Shown: piece by piece, positions 55,186 through 64,000 of the stretch
How the letters are laid out: each line of letters begins with the position of its first letter
Numbering within the stretch: the first letter of the stretch is position 1
From: Actinomadura madurae
GTDB taxonomy: Bacteria; Actinomycetota; Actinomycetes; Streptosporangiales; Streptosporangiaceae
Length of the DNA: 64,000 nucleotides
Direction: 5' to 3'
NCBI RefSeq assembly: GCF_900115095.1
Contig: NZ_FOVH01000007.1
Span: 1 to 64,000, forward strand
The notes under the pieces: model-generated
What the model saw: only the letters and a program-made list of their open reading frames with translations
Database searches by the model: none
Told to the model about the DNA's origin: nothing
Position numbers and translations under genes: made by a program

Positions 55186-56294
55186 CGGCCGTACGCCGCC
55201 TTCCACCGCGGCTCGATGGCGGCGCGGCCGCCGGCGGCCTTCTCGAAGTTCATGATGTCGAGGTCCTCGGTACCGGTGACCTTCTTGATCGAGGGCACGC
55301 CGAACGCGCACTTCACACCGTCGCGGTAGGGGCTGAAACCACCCCTGCACGCGGCCTCCTGGCCCTCCACCGAGAGGATGTAGTTGACGAAGACCTTCCC
55401 CGCGGCGGGCGACTGCCCGGCCTTGGTCACCGCGATCGTGCGCGGGAGCACCGGAGTGGCGTCGCTGAGGTAGGTCCAGTCGAGCACCTTCGCCGCGTCG
55501 GGCGTGATCAGCGCGCGGACGGCGCCGCTGACGAAGTACGACGCGGCGTACTGGCCTTGGAGCACCTTCTGGACCAGAGGACCGACGTTGGACTCGATCG
55601 TGGTGTTCTTCCCCAGCTCCTCGAGGGTGGCCCAGGACGCGTCCCCGCCCTTGGCGACGTAGGCCTGCGTGGCCTCCAGCCCGACCGGGTTCCCGATGTC
55701 GACGGTGCCGATCTTGCCCTTCATGGTCGCGGAGAGCTTGGCGAGATCGGCGAGCGTCTTCGGCTGCTTGTCCTTGGGCAGCAGGGCCTTGTTGTAGACG
55801 GCGATCACCGGGTCGAGGGAGACGGCCGTGATGCCGGGGGCCAGCTTGGCGTAGTCGGGCAGGTTCGGCAGGTTGGGATCCTCGTAGTCGACGAAGTCGC
55901 CGCGCTTCGCGAACTCCTGCATCGCCGCCAGGTTCATCGGCATCACCACGTCGGCCGTGCGCGTACGGGTCGCGTTCTCGGTCTGGTAGCGCTGGAAGAT
56001 CTGGTCGCTGTTCAGGCTGAGGACCTTGACCTTGATCTTCGGGTACTTCTTCTCGAACGCCTTGCGGATCGGGTCCATGATCTGGTCGTCGGCGTCGGTG
56101 TAGAGCAGGACCGACCCCTCCTTCTCGGCGGCGGCCAGCACGTCCGCGGCGGGAGGGGTCACCGGAGAGGCGGTGCCGACATCGGCCAAGGGAGTCGACG
56201 TCGGGGAGGCGGAGCCGTCCCCGCTCCCGCCGCATCCCGTCAGCGCGAGGACTCCGGCGGCCGCGGTCGCCGCGGCCGCGATCCTGATCTTCAT
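55182..56294 (-). CDS. ABC importer substrate-binding lipoprotein (Fe/polyamine type)
   Basis: 370 residues, ATG 56294 with GAGGAG upstream. Lipoprotein signal with LTGC at residues 18-21. Mature part follows the class of FbpA/PotD-like proteins: VLLYTDADDQIMDPIRKAFE, VVMPMNLAAM, GLEATQAYVAKGG. It lacks a clear pair of C-terminal tyrosines typical of iron binding, so an organic ligand is plausible. First gene of the original operon with hyuB and hyuA. Confidence 0.88.
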   Translation of the reverse strand: MKIRIAAAATAAAGVLALTGCGGSGDGSASPTSTPLADVGTASPVTPPAADVLAAAEKEGSVLLYTDADDQIMDPIRKAFEKKYPKIKVKVLSLNSDQIFQRYQTENATRTRTADVVMPMNLAAMQEFAKRGDFVDYEDPNLPNLPDYAKLAPGITAVSLDPVIAVYNKALLPKDKQPKTLADLAKLSATMKGKIGTVDIGNPVGLEATQAYVAKGGDASWATLEELGKNTTIESNVGPLVQKVLQGQYAASYFVSGAVRALITPDAAKVLDWTYLSDATPVLPRTIAVTKAGQSPAAGKVFVNYILSVEGQEAACRGGFSPYRDGVKCAFGVPSIKKVTGTEDLDIMNFEKAAGGRAAIEPRWKAAYGR

Positions 56295-56356
56295 CACCCA
56301 GTGCTCCTCACACGATCGCGGACCCGATGTGGGCGCCGTCACACCTGGCAGATGTT

Positions 56357-56369
56357 ATATGCAATAGCA
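56357..56369. promoter_or_regulatory. TGCTAT-type operator between binding protein and hydrolase
   Basis: On the minus strand TGCTATTGCATAT, an exact 13-base match to 46366-46378. Lies in the 98-bp divergent gap between the binding-protein gene (minus) and the alpha/beta hydrolase (plus), about 60 bp and 25 bp from their starts. Confidence 0.62.
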
Positions 56370-56392
56370 AATCTGTCAAGTACGGTTTCCCC

Positions 56393-57217
56393 ATGTCGTC
56401 CTCCCCCACCCGCTTGCGTGACCTGCCGTCCGACCATCTCGGCCGGACGATTCTCACCGGCCGCACACCGTTCTTCGCCGCACGCCTCGACCCGCGGTTC
56501 TCCTACGCCCTGTTCGTGCCCGAGGACATCCAGGACGACGAACCGCCGCTGCGGCTGTGGGTGTTCGTCCACGGCACGGGCCGGCGGACGGAGCTCTATC
56601 TCGACAAGCTCGCCGACCTGGCCCGGACCGAACGCGCCGTCGTGATGACGCCGCACTTCCCGGCCGGAATCGGCGGTGCCGACGCGATCGACAACTACCA
56701 CGACCTCGCCTACGCCGGCATCCGCTTCGACAGCGTGCTGCTGGGCATGATCGACGACGTGGCGCACCGGTGGAACGTCGAGGCGTCGCCGTTCTTCCTG
56801 CACGGCTTCTCCGGCGGTGGCCAGTTCAGCCACCGCTTCCTCTACGTGCATCCCGAGCGGCTCACCGCCGTCTCGATCGGGGCGCCCGGCCGCATCACCC
56901 TGCCCACCGCGGCCTCCTGGCCGCGCGGCATCGACGACCTCCAGGACCGGTTCGGCCACGCCTTCGATCCCGACGCCGTGGCGCGGGTACCGATCCAGGT
57001 CCTAGCCGGATCGCTGGACAACATCCCGTCGACCAGCGCCTCACCCCCGGCCGACGGCGGCCCCGACCGCCTCTCACGCGCACACGCTCTCGCCACGGCC
57101 CTGAAGGACCTGGGCGCGCAGGTCCAGATGGACGTCGTCGAGGGCGTGGGCCACGACGGCACAGCCGTCCTGCCTACCGTGGTCACCTTCCTGAAATCGC
57201 AGCTCCTGCCACTCTGA
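56393..57217 (+). CDS. Alpha/beta hydrolase (PHB-depolymerase/esterase-like)
   Basis: 274 residues from ATG 56393. Strand RLWVFVHGTGR near 55, nucleophile elbow HGFSGGGQFS near 140, histidine in EGVGHDGTAVLP near 255. No signal peptide, so cytosolic. Its promoter is shared with the binding-protein gene and carries the TGCTAT motif, so it likely acts on the imported compound, perhaps opening an ester or lactone before the missing hyu step. Confidence 0.83.
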   Translation: MSSSPTRLRDLPSDHLGRTILTGRTPFFAARLDPRFSYALFVPEDIQDDEPPLRLWVFVHGTGRRTELYLDKLADLARTERAVVMTPHFPAGIGGADAIDNYHDLAYAGIRFDSVLLGMIDDVAHRWNVEASPFFLHGFSGGGQFSHRFLYVHPERLTAVSIGAPGRITLPTAASWPRGIDDLQDRFGHAFDPDAVARVPIQVLAGSLDNIPSTSASPPADGGPDRLSRAHALATALKDLGAQVQMDVVEGVGHDGTAVLPTVVTFLKSQLLPL

Positions 57218-57297
57218 GCCGCTGACCATGCCTCCGCCGCATGCCTACACACAGTGAGGAGGAGCGGAACGTTGTTGGCTGGCTGGGCCCGCAGAGG

Positions 57298-58200
57298 TCA
57301 GGCGTCACCTGTGGCCGCGTCGCGGAGTGCGGCCACGACGGCGCGTTGTCCTCCGGTCGGCTCAGGCTTGGTCACGGCCAGGGTGGACCGTCCGGACCAC
57401 GCGGGGTCCTCGACCTCGACGGTGACGACCTCGGCGGGCAAGCCCGGAACAGCGAGCTGGGGAACCGTGGTGATGCCCAGTCCGGCGGCTACGAAGCCGA
57501 GCCTGGCGTTCCAGTCGCGGATGCGATGGGCGATCCGGGGCTGCGGCAACGTCGGCCAGGGACCGAACTGCGGGTCACCTCGCAGGCCCGCCCCGGCGAT
57601 CCAGGACTCGCCGGCCAGGTCGTCGACGGTGACCCGCGACCGGCCGGCCAAGCGGTGGCCTCGCGGCACAGCGACGACACCCTTGCCGCCGGTCGTCAGG
57701 CGCTCGGCTCTCAGGCCGCGCAGGTCGTAGTCGGGCAGGTCCTGACCGACGGCCATCACAGCGACGTCGACCCCTCCGGCACGCACCTGGCGCACCAGAG
57801 CGGGCGTGGATGCCTCGTGCAGTTCGACGGCCAGAGCAGGGTGCTCGCTTCTGAGCGCCGCCACCATCCTCGGGACGAGCGACCAGGTCGCGGTCGGGAA
57901 TGCCCCCACGGTCACCTGCTCGGCGAGCGTGTCGGAGAGCATGGCCAGCTCGCGGTCTGTCGCGTCGAGCTCGGCCAGCACCAGAGCCGCCCGGCGCGCG
58001 ACCGCCTCGCCGGCACGGGTCGCCTCCACCCCACGGGCCTTGCGCACGAACAAGGGCATTCCCGCGGCCGACTCCGCCGCCGCCACCTGCCGCGAGATCG
58101 CCGATTGGGTGTACCCGAGGAGCTCGGCCGCCGCGGTGAAAGACCCGCTTCCGACGACGGCGTGCACGACGCGCAGCGCGGGGATGGTGAACTCGGCCAT
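57298..58200 (-). CDS. LysR-family transcriptional regulator
   Basis: 300 residues from ATG 58200 (58209 also possible). N-terminal HTH with GSGSFTAAAELLGYTQSAIS and RQVAAAE; periplasmic-binding-like effector domain after residue 90. Divergent from the SDR gene with a perfect ATGCGT-N3-ACGCAT repeat between them, the usual LysR arrangement of self-repression and activation of the neighbour. Confidence 0.9.
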   Translation of the reverse strand: MAEFTIPALRVVHAVVGSGSFTAAAELLGYTQSAISRQVAAAESAAGMPLFVRKARGVEATRAGEAVARRAALVLAELDATDRELAMLSDTLAEQVTVGAFPTATWSLVPRMVAALRSEHPALAVELHEASTPALVRQVRAGGVDVAVMAVGQDLPDYDLRGLRAERLTTGGKGVVAVPRGHRLAGRSRVTVDDLAGESWIAGAGLRGDPQFGPWPTLPQPRIAHRIRDWNARLGFVAAGLGITTVPQLAVPGLPAEVVTVEVEDPAWSGRSTLAVTKPEPTGGQRAVVAALRDAATGDA

Positions 58201-58216
58201 GGGCTCCACGTTACAT

Positions 58217-58231
58217 ATGCGTGTTACGCAT
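58217..58231. promoter_or_regulatory. Palindrome in the LysR/SDR divergent region
   Basis: ATGCGT-GTT-ACGCAT, perfect 15-bp inverted repeat 17 bp before the LysR start and about 90 bp before the SDR start. Probable regulator binding site. Confidence 0.55.
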
Positions 58232-58318
58232 CCTTCCTATGATTCATCGTCGCTTGTGGAATGCCTGAGGTACCTCGATGCTCGAAGAGCGAAGACACCT
58301 TCACGGAAGGAAAGTCAG

Positions 58319-59158
58319 TTGTCCGCTCTCGAAAAGATCTGGTTCGTCACAGGCGCCTCCCGGGGCTTCGGCCGTCTCTGGACGGAAGCCGCGCTGAAGC
58401 GCGGCGACCGAGTCGCGGCGACGGCCCGTGACGTCACCACGCTTGAGCCGCTCGCGGAGCAGTTCGGGGACGCAATCCTGCCGCTACGCCTCGACGTCAC
58501 CGACCGTCCTGCCGTAGCCGGCGCGGTCGAGCACGCCGCCGAGCGGTTCGGTCGCATCGATGTTGTCGTCAACAATGCCGGCTACGGGCTCTTCGGCATG
58601 GTCGAGGAACTTACTGAGGATGAGCTGCGCCGGCAGATGGAGACCAACTTCTTCGGCACCGTCTGGGTGACCCAAGCGGTACTTCCCGTGCTGCGGGCCC
58701 AGCGGTCCGGCCGCATCTTGCAGGTGACCAGCGAGGGCGGCGTCCGCGCGTATCCCGGCATCGGCGCCTATCACGCTTCCAAGTGGGCGGTGGAGGGCCT
58801 GTCCGAGTCACTCGCCCAGGAGGTCGCCTCGTTCGGGATCCACGTGATCGCGGTCGAGCCCGGTCCATATGCCACGGAGTTCGCCGGTAGCAGGAGCATG
58901 CGGACCACCGACCAGCACCCTGACTATGACGAGGTCCGCGAGGCGACGGCCAAGGAGTGGATTCTCGGGGACCCGAAAGCGACCGCGGACGCGATACTGA
59001 CGATCGCCGACGCCGAGAATCCTCCCCGGCGGCTCCTCCTCGGGCACACACTTCCCGAGATCGAGGAGATCTACGCCGAACGACTCCGCGTCTGGCGGGA
59101 GTGGGCACCGATCACCAAGGCCTCATTCGGTGAGCAGGTGATTCCCGGGGCCGCCTGA
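58319..59158 (+). CDS. Short-chain dehydrogenase/reductase
   Basis: 279 residues from TTG 58319, chosen because GGAAGGAAAG precedes and homology begins there (ALEKIWFVTGASRGFG). NNAGYGLFG, catalytic serine in QVTSEGG and YHASK near 155. Classical SDR that acts on an unknown substrate, probably controlled by the divergent LysR protein. A TTG start is uncommon. Confidence 0.85.
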   Translation: MSALEKIWFVTGASRGFGRLWTEAALKRGDRVAATARDVTTLEPLAEQFGDAILPLRLDVTDRPAVAGAVEHAAERFGRIDVVVNNAGYGLFGMVEELTEDELRRQMETNFFGTVWVTQAVLPVLRAQRSGRILQVTSEGGVRAYPGIGAYHASKWAVEGLSESLAQEVASFGIHVIAVEPGPYATEFAGSRSMRTTDQHPDYDEVREATAKEWILGDPKATADAILTIADAENPPRRLLLGHTLPEIEEIYAERLRVWREWAPITKASFGEQVIPGAA

Positions 59159-59202
59159 CCGCCGTCCAGGGACGACGGGCGAGGACGGACTCGCGACCGC
59201 GA

Positions 59203-59235
59203 CGTATTGGCTGCGCCAGGCAGGCGGCCAATACG
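59203..59235. terminator. Hairpin between convergent SDR and SIP genes
   Basis: CGTATTGGC ... GCCAATACG, a perfect 9-bp stem with a 15-base loop. Lies between convergent stops, so probably terminates both. Confidence 0.6.
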
Positions 59236-59251
59236 GGGGCGCTTTTATGGC

Positions 59252-60079
59252 TCAGTGGTTGTGGGTGTTGCGCCAGTAGCCGCAGAACATGATGTTGTTC
59301 TTGGGCACGCCCGCTTTCACCCAGTGGCGGCGCAACTGGGTGGGCAGTGTCTGCTCGCCGACCGTCCAGGCGAAGAACGGTTTGGTCGGCAGGTCGAGGG
59401 ACTCCGCGGCCTTGAGGACGGTCCGTCCGGGCACGCCGTTCTCCCGGACGATCCATTCGACGTCGACGCCGTCGGGGGTGGTGAGGTCCTGCCGGTCGTC
59501 CTCGGACGGGAGCTCGACCAGGACGCGGCCCTTGGTGCCCGGAGGCAGTGCGGAGAGGATTCCCGCGACGGCGGGCAGGCCCGACTCGTCGGCGACGAGC
59601 AGCACGCGGTCGATCGACGGTGCCGGGTTGAAGCCGATGCCTTCGTCTAGGATGCCGACGATGTCGCCCTTGGTGCAGGTCGTGGCCCAGATGGCGGCGG
59701 GGCCCGCGGTCTGGTCGTCGGCGGAGCCGTGCAGGACGAAGTCGACGTCGAGTTCGGGCCCGTCCATGCCGTCCGGGCGGTAGGCGCGGACGGTGTAGTT
59801 GCGCAGCACGGGGCGCTGCGTCTTGGAGACCGTCAGGTACCGCAGGTAGGACGTCGTCGTCAGCTTCCGCGGGACGCGGGCCAGTGTTCTGCCGTCGACG
59901 GGAATGAACAGCCGGAACCATTGGTCGAAGCCCATAGGCGAGAACCGGTCGATGTCGCCGTCCCCGAGTGTGACTCGCGCGAAATGCGGTGAGATCCGCT
60001 CGGTCCGCAGGACACGCAAAGTGATCAGCTCGGAAGTCTCCGGCTTGACGCGTACCGCGTTCAGGTTCGTACGGGCCAC
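59252..60079 (-). CDS. Siderophore-interacting protein (ferric-siderophore reductase)
   Basis: 275 residues; GTG 60079 chosen with AAGGAG six bases upstream, the earlier GTG 60085 being too close to it. FAD-binding strand RNYTVRAYRPD near 90, VLHGSADDQTAGPAA near 118 and an NAD(P)H-like C-terminal part WTVGEQTLPTQLRRHW. SIP family members (ViuB-like) reduce Fe(III)-siderophores in the cytosol with NAD(P)H. Second gene after the MFS exporter, downstream of an iron box. Confidence 0.9.
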   Translation of the reverse strand: MARTNLNAVRVKPETSELITLRVLRTERISPHFARVTLGDGDIDRFSPMGFDQWFRLFIPVDGRTLARVPRKLTTTSYLRYLTVSKTQRPVLRNYTVRAYRPDGMDGPELDVDFVLHGSADDQTAGPAAIWATTCTKGDIVGILDEGIGFNPAPSIDRVLLVADESGLPAVAGILSALPPGTKGRVLVELPSEDDRQDLTTPDGVDVEWIVRENGVPGRTVLKAAESLDLPTKPFFAWTVGEQTLPTQLRRHWVKAGVPKNNIMFCGYWRNTHNH

Positions 60080-60111
60080 GATCACTCCTTCGTCAAAACA
60101 GGTAAGGCCGA

Positions 60112-61566
60112 CTAATTGCCTTTCGGTTGTTCGTCAGCTCCGGGCGCGGTCGCGAGGGAGGGCGGCGCGTCGGCTCCAGACGTCTCGGTGTGCAGGTCCG
60201 AGGGGCGGATGAGGAGCGCGCCGGCGACAGCTCCGGCGAGGGCGATCAGCGCGGCGACGGTGCCGATGAGGGCGAGAGCACCGGTGATGTCGTCCGGGCC
60301 GCGCTGCCCTCCGTCCAGGCGGGCGCTGTAGAGGGCGCCGAAGGCGGCCGTGCCGAGCGCCGTGCCCAGGGGTAGGAAGGAGTTGATGACGCCGGAGGCG
60401 GTTCCGGTGCGGGACGGGTGCACGACGCCCATCGCGATGGTCATCGACGGGGTGGCGACCAGTCCCATGCCGAGGCCGAGCAGGACGAGGGAGGGCAGGA
60501 TCCGGGCCCAGGATCCGCCGGCGTCCGCGAATCGCAGTGCCGCCAGGCCGGTGGCGCTGATCAGGAAACCGGCGCAGACGATCGCGCCGGGCGGGACGGC
60601 GTCGGCGAGGCGCGCCGCGGCCAGGCCGCCGACCACGAACAGCAGGCTCAGCGCCAGCAGACGGACGCCGATCTGCAGCGCGTCAAGCCGGTACACCGCC
60701 TCCAGGAACAGCACCAGGTAGGCGAGCAGGCCGAAGCTCACGACGCGGGCGAGGAGCGCGACGATGGAGGTTCCGGTGAAGGACCGGATGCGGAAAAGGG
60801 ACAGGTCGAGCAGCGGGTGGCGGCCGAACCGCTGAAGGACGGCGAACACGCCCATCGCCAGGGCGCCCGTCCCCGCTTGGGCGAGGGTCGCGACGGACGT
60901 CCAGCCCTGCTGCTCGCCGCGCAGGAGGGCCAGGACGATCGCGGACATGCCGGCCGCGAGCGTGAGCGCGCCGGGGATGTCGGGACGGAACCCGCCGCGC
61001 CGGCCGTCGGGTGCCATGCGGCGCAGGGTCAGCCAGACCACGGCGGCGCCCAGCGGGACGTTGACGAGGAACAGCGAGCGCCAGCCGATCCCCTGCACGA
61101 GCGCGCCGCCGATCAGCGGGCCGAGGGCGCCCGCCGCCATCGAGACCGCGCCGAAGACCGCGATCGCCTTGGTGCGGGCGGGGCCGGTGTAGTGCGCGGC
61201 GATGATCGCCATGGCGGGGGCGAAGGCGAAGGCGCCGCCGACGCCCTGCACGGCGCGCATCACGTCGAGCATGACGACGCCGGTGGACAGTCCGCAGCCG
61301 AGCGACGCGAGGGTGAACAGCGCGACGCCGAAGGTGAACACCCGGCGGCGGCCGGTCGCGTCGGCCAGCGAACCGGCGGTGAGCAGCAGCGAGGCGAAGG
61401 CCAGCGTGTAGCCGGTGATGATCCACTGCAGGCCGGCGAGGTCGGAGCCGAGCGCGTCGCGGATCTCGGGCAGCGCCACGTTCACGATCGTGATGTCGAG
61501 GGTCATCAGGACGCAGGCGCCGGTCACCAGGGCCAGCGCCCATCCGGGCCGGTAGCGGTTCTCCAT
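60112..61566 (-). CDS. MFS exporter, EmrB/QacA (DHA2) type
   Basis: 484 residues from ATG 61566 with GGAGG eight bases upstream. Fourteen predicted hydrophobic segments. Motifs: LDITIVNVALPEI at TM1, RGL-type loop replaced by GSLADATGRRRVF, and motif C region GALGPLIGGALVQ in TM5. The next gene, 32 bp downstream, is the SIP reductase; an iron box precedes both, so siderophore export is plausible. Confidence 0.9.
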   Translation of the reverse strand: MENRYRPGWALALVTGACVLMTLDITIVNVALPEIRDALGSDLAGLQWIITGYTLAFASLLLTAGSLADATGRRRVFTFGVALFTLASLGCGLSTGVVMLDVMRAVQGVGGAFAFAPAMAIIAAHYTGPARTKAIAVFGAVSMAAGALGPLIGGALVQGIGWRSLFLVNVPLGAAVVWLTLRRMAPDGRRGGFRPDIPGALTLAAGMSAIVLALLRGEQQGWTSVATLAQAGTGALAMGVFAVLQRFGRHPLLDLSLFRIRSFTGTSIVALLARVVSFGLLAYLVLFLEAVYRLDALQIGVRLLALSLLFVVGGLAAARLADAVPPGAIVCAGFLISATGLAALRFADAGGSWARILPSLVLLGLGMGLVATPSMTIAMGVVHPSRTGTASGVINSFLPLGTALGTAAFGALYSARLDGGQRGPDDITGALALIGTVAALIALAGAVAGALLIRPSDLHTETSGADAPPSLATAPGADEQPKGN

Positions 61567-61596
61567 GGCGGCCTCCAACCTGCCCGGGGCGTAATA

Positions 61597-61615
61597 TTAG
61601 GCGACCCTAACTTAA
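61597..61615. promoter_or_regulatory. Iron box (IdeR/DmdR-type)
   Basis: TTAGGCGACCCTAACTTAA matches 14 of 19 positions of the actinobacterial iron-box consensus TTAGGTTAGGCTAACCTAA, including TTAGG and CTAAC. It lies 31 bp before the MFS start. Suggests repression of the exporter/SIP operon under iron-replete conditions. Confidence 0.72.
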
Positions 61616-61677
61616 TAGAGACAGATTGTCACTAATTCGCCCGGGTCACGGTGGCGCCCGTCCGGCAGAATGGGGGC

Positions 61678-62343
61678 GTGGCCGGTACCAGTGACGTCTC
61701 CAGACCGGCCCGCGGCCCGCGGCGCGGCCGGCCGCCCCGGTTGACCCGCGAGGCGATCGCCGACGCCGCCCTCGGCCTCGGGTTCGAGCGGCTGACGCTG
61801 ACCACCGTCGCCGACCGGCTCGGGGTCAGCCACTCGGCGCTCTACCGGCACGTCACCGACCGGGAGGGCCTGGTGGTGGCGATGCTCGACCGGGCGATCG
61901 AGCGCGCACCGTGGCCCCCGGAGACGGGCGACTGGCGGGCCGACCTGTCGGCGCAGGCGTGGACGCTGTGGCGGCTCCTCGAGGCGCATCCCGGCATCGA
62001 GCGCGAGGTCGCGGCCCTGACCGGCTACCCCGCCCGGATGACCGAGCGGTTCGGCCGCGCCGTCGACCGGCTCACCGGCGCGCGTTTCACCGCCGCCGAC
62101 GCCTTTCTGGCCGTGGACGCCGTCTTCGACCTGACCGTCGCCCAGTTCACCCAGGCCCGGCAGGTCGCCCGGACGCGCCGGGCACTGACCACGGCCGATC
62201 CCGGCGGGGACTGGGCGTCCGCCGCCGGCCCGGCCGTCGCCCCCATGATGAGAGCCGCGCTGCACGACCCGCCCGAAGTGTGGTTCGGCCGCAAACTCGA
62301 CCTCCTCCTGGACGGCATCGCCACCCGCGCCACCGGCGGGTGA
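61678..62343 (+). CDS. TetR-family transcriptional regulator
   Basis: 221 residues; GTG 61678 chosen, GTG 61651 possible. HTH TLTTVADRLGVSHSALYRHV, C-terminal ligand domain typical of TetR_C. Divergent from the MFS exporter gene, so likely its repressor in addition to the iron box. Confidence 0.88.
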   Translation: MAGTSDVSRPARGPRRGRPPRLTREAIADAALGLGFERLTLTTVADRLGVSHSALYRHVTDREGLVVAMLDRAIERAPWPPETGDWRADLSAQAWTLWRLLEAHPGIEREVAALTGYPARMTERFGRAVDRLTGARFTAADAFLAVDAVFDLTVAQFTQARQVARTRRALTTADPGGDWASAAGPAVAPMMRAALHDPPEVWFGRKLDLLLDGIATRATGG

Positions 62344-62539
62344 GGCCCCTCAACGGCATGCCGCTACGCAGCCGGCCGTCACGCGGGGCCGCGTTGCGTC
62401 GCAACTACTGCAGGTGATGGCTTAGCTGGTCGCAGCCATGTGAAGGCGGCTGGGTGGGGGCGTCGTTCGGTGTGGTGCCAGCGGTTCGGCACCCCCCCGC
62501 ACGGGCAGCGACGGGTGAGACGCTGACGGGGAGTCAATC

Positions 62540-63694
62540 GTGGTGAGCCTCGCAGGACGGGAGAGGAAGCACAGCGTGGATCCTTTGCCCGACCGTCGGT
62601 GGTGGCGCGCCGTGCGCCTGCGCACCAGGCTGTTCATCTCCTACGTGGCGGTCGTTGTCGTCGCGCTCGCGGCGATGTTCACCGCGGCGGCACTTCTGGT
62701 GCCGGACGAGTTCCAACCCGAGGAGGAGACCGGCGTTGTCCTCTCCCACGAGATCGAGTCGGCGTTCGACAGAGCGGTGGGGATCGCCCTGCTGGTGGGG
62801 ATCGCCGTCGCGGTGGTGGGCGCGACGGTGACCTCCCGGCTGCTGCTGCGTTCGCTGGACCGCATTCGTGCCGCCACGCGCAGCATGGCCGCAGGTCACT
62901 ACGGTGAGCGGATTCCCGTGCCCCGTGAGCCGGAGCTGGGGCGACTGGCGGCCGATGTCAACAGGCTCTCCGCCGAGCTGGCCGATGTCGAACGGCGGCG
63001 GGCGAGGCTGGTCTCCGAGGTCGCCCACGAGATGCGGACCCCGCTGTCGATGTTGCACGGACAGGTCGAAGGCCTCATCGACGGGGTGTTCGCGCCGTCG
63101 CCCGAGCTATTCGCCTCGCTAGGGGACGATATCGCGCGTCTCCAGCGGCTCGCCTCGGACCTGTCCAGCCTCTCCCGGGTGGAAGAGGGCGCGTTCCAGC
63201 TCGTCAGCGGTGAAACAGATCTGGCCGACACGGCACTGCGGACAGCTGAACGGCTACGGCCGCAGTTCGAGGACCAGGGGGTCGGACTCCAGGTCGTGGC
63301 GTCTGCACCTGTCCACGCTGAGGTCGATCGCGAGCGCATCGTGCAGGTCGTCACCAATCTGCTGGGCAACGCACTTGCCGCCACGGATGCGGGCGGCAGG
63401 GTCGACGTGACGGTGCGGCAGGAGGGCGGCAGCGCTGTGATCGACGTCGTCGACACAGGGATCGGCATCGCGGAGGAGGACCTGGAGCGGATCTTCCACC
63501 GATTCGAACGGGTGGAACACGCCGACCGGCCGGCACCGGCCACGGGCAGCGGGATCGGCCTCACCATCGCCCGCGGCATCGTCTCGGCGCACGGCGGCGA
63601 GATCACCGTCAGTTCTCCGGGCCCCGGCAAGGGGGCGGCGTTCCGCGTCCGGCTCCCCGCACAACCAGGGCGGGTTCAGGCCCGGTCACGCTGA
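62540..63694 (+). CDS. Sensor histidine kinase
   Basis: 384 residues, GTG 62540 with GGGGAG upstream. Two membrane helices (about 30-53 and 78-102) enclose a short 25-residue extracytoplasmic loop. HAMP then follows, HisKA with VAHEMRTPLSML, and HATPase with NLLGNALAA, DTGIGI and GSGIGLTIA. The small sensor loop suggests that it senses within the membrane or via a partner. A response regulator gene begins 188 bp downstream. Confidence 0.92.
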   Translation: MVSLAGRERKHSVDPLPDRRWWRAVRLRTRLFISYVAVVVVALAAMFTAAALLVPDEFQPEEETGVVLSHEIESAFDRAVGIALLVGIAVAVVGATVTSRLLLRSLDRIRAATRSMAAGHYGERIPVPREPELGRLAADVNRLSAELADVERRRARLVSEVAHEMRTPLSMLHGQVEGLIDGVFAPSPELFASLGDDIARLQRLASDLSSLSRVEEGAFQLVSGETDLADTALRTAERLRPQFEDQGVGLQVVASAPVHAEVDRERIVQVVTNLLGNALAATDAGGRVDVTVRQEGGSAVIDVVDTGIGIAEEDLERIFHRFERVEHADRPAPATGSGIGLTIARGIVSAHGGEITVSSPGPGKGAAFRVRLPAQPGRVQARSR

Positions 63695-63882
63695 CTCAGC
63701 GGGCTCGCGGATTCACACCGTGCCTGCGCTGGGCTTCGTCCGGCAGTTTTCCGCTGCGGCCGTGACGACACCCCTCCCGCCCCCACCTGGGTTGCGTCGT
63801 CGTTTCGGCGGACGGCCAGGGCGCTCCCCAGACTGCAGGAACCCCGGACCGCGGCGGCCTCCCCGCTGGGATAGTGGTCGGC

Positions 63883-64000
63883 ATGGGGGCGAGACGAATC
63901 CTCGTCGTCGACGACGACGCGAAGATCCGAATGCTGGTCCGCGCCTACCTCGAAGCCGACGGATTCGCCGTGAAGGAGGCCGCGGACGGCACTGGCGGGC
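63883..64000 (+). CDS. Response regulator, partial
   Basis: First 39 residues only; continues past the window. ILVVDDDAKIRMLVRAYLEA is the start of a receiver domain with its acidic pair. Partner of the preceding kinase, in kinase-first order. Confidence 0.85.
   Translation, partial: MGARRILVVDDDAKIRMLVRAYLEADGFAVKEAADGTGG

Overview
High-GC actinomycete DNA, judged by strong G/C third-position bias, many GTG starts, translationally coupled genes (ATGA/GTGA overlaps) and a mycothiol-dependent maleylpyruvate isomerase. A spore- or mycelium-forming genus such as Actinomadura or a relative is plausible, but the genus cannot be fixed from this window.

Layout. (1) 1-9.1 kb, specialised metabolism: an NRPS running off the left edge (C - serine-type A interrupted by an FkbM-like methyltransferase - T - C...), an AurF-like diiron N-oxygenase, and facing them an ABC-2 exporter pair and a Fes/IroE-like esterase. 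(2) 9.2-29.3 kb, aromatic catabolism: a complete gentisate ring-cleavage operon with an IclR regulator, then an island with three P450s (two close CYP199-like paralogues), a VanB/PDR-type reductase, a PhzS-like flavin hydroxylase, enoyl-CoA hydratase, dehydrogenases, hydrolases, a TIM-barrel isomerase plus VOC protein, a second IclR regulator and an MHS-type importer. Copies of a 19-bp inverted repeat GATTCC-N7-GGAATC lie at the main promoters of this island and probably define one regulon. (3) 26.9-31 kb, decayed genes: an MFS pseudogene and, after the intact importer, remnants of an IS5-like transposase, a MarR regulator, a methyltransferase and a small protein. (4) 31-33.3 kb: two tandem universal stress proteins around a flavodoxin. 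(5) 33.7-46.2 kb, envelope and unknown functions: a membrane protein with seven C-x4-C repeats, an exopolysaccharide operon (membrane anchor, NodB deacetylase-GT2 synthase, GH9 glucanase), an ArsR-type regulator, a small membrane protein and a repeat/SseB-domain protein. (6) 46.4-57.2 kb, an uptake and catabolic cluster of unknown substrate: an HD protein, DUF4387, AtuA/DUF1446, a Fe/polyamine-type ABC importer, a GntR/FCD regulator and hydantoinase-like hyuA/hyuB that are both decayed. A shared TGCTAT-based motif sits in four promoters. (7) 57.3-64 kb: a LysR/SDR pair, an iron-box-controlled siderophore-interacting protein and exporter operon with a divergent TetR gene, and a two-component system running off the right edge.

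How it works together: region 2 looks like a peripheral route (P450 O-demethylation or hydroxylation, then flavin hydroxylation) feeding gentisate, which becomes maleylpyruvate, fumarylpyruvate, then fumarate and pyruvate. The order of the peripheral steps and the substrate are inference. Many long open frames lie antisense to real genes and were left out.
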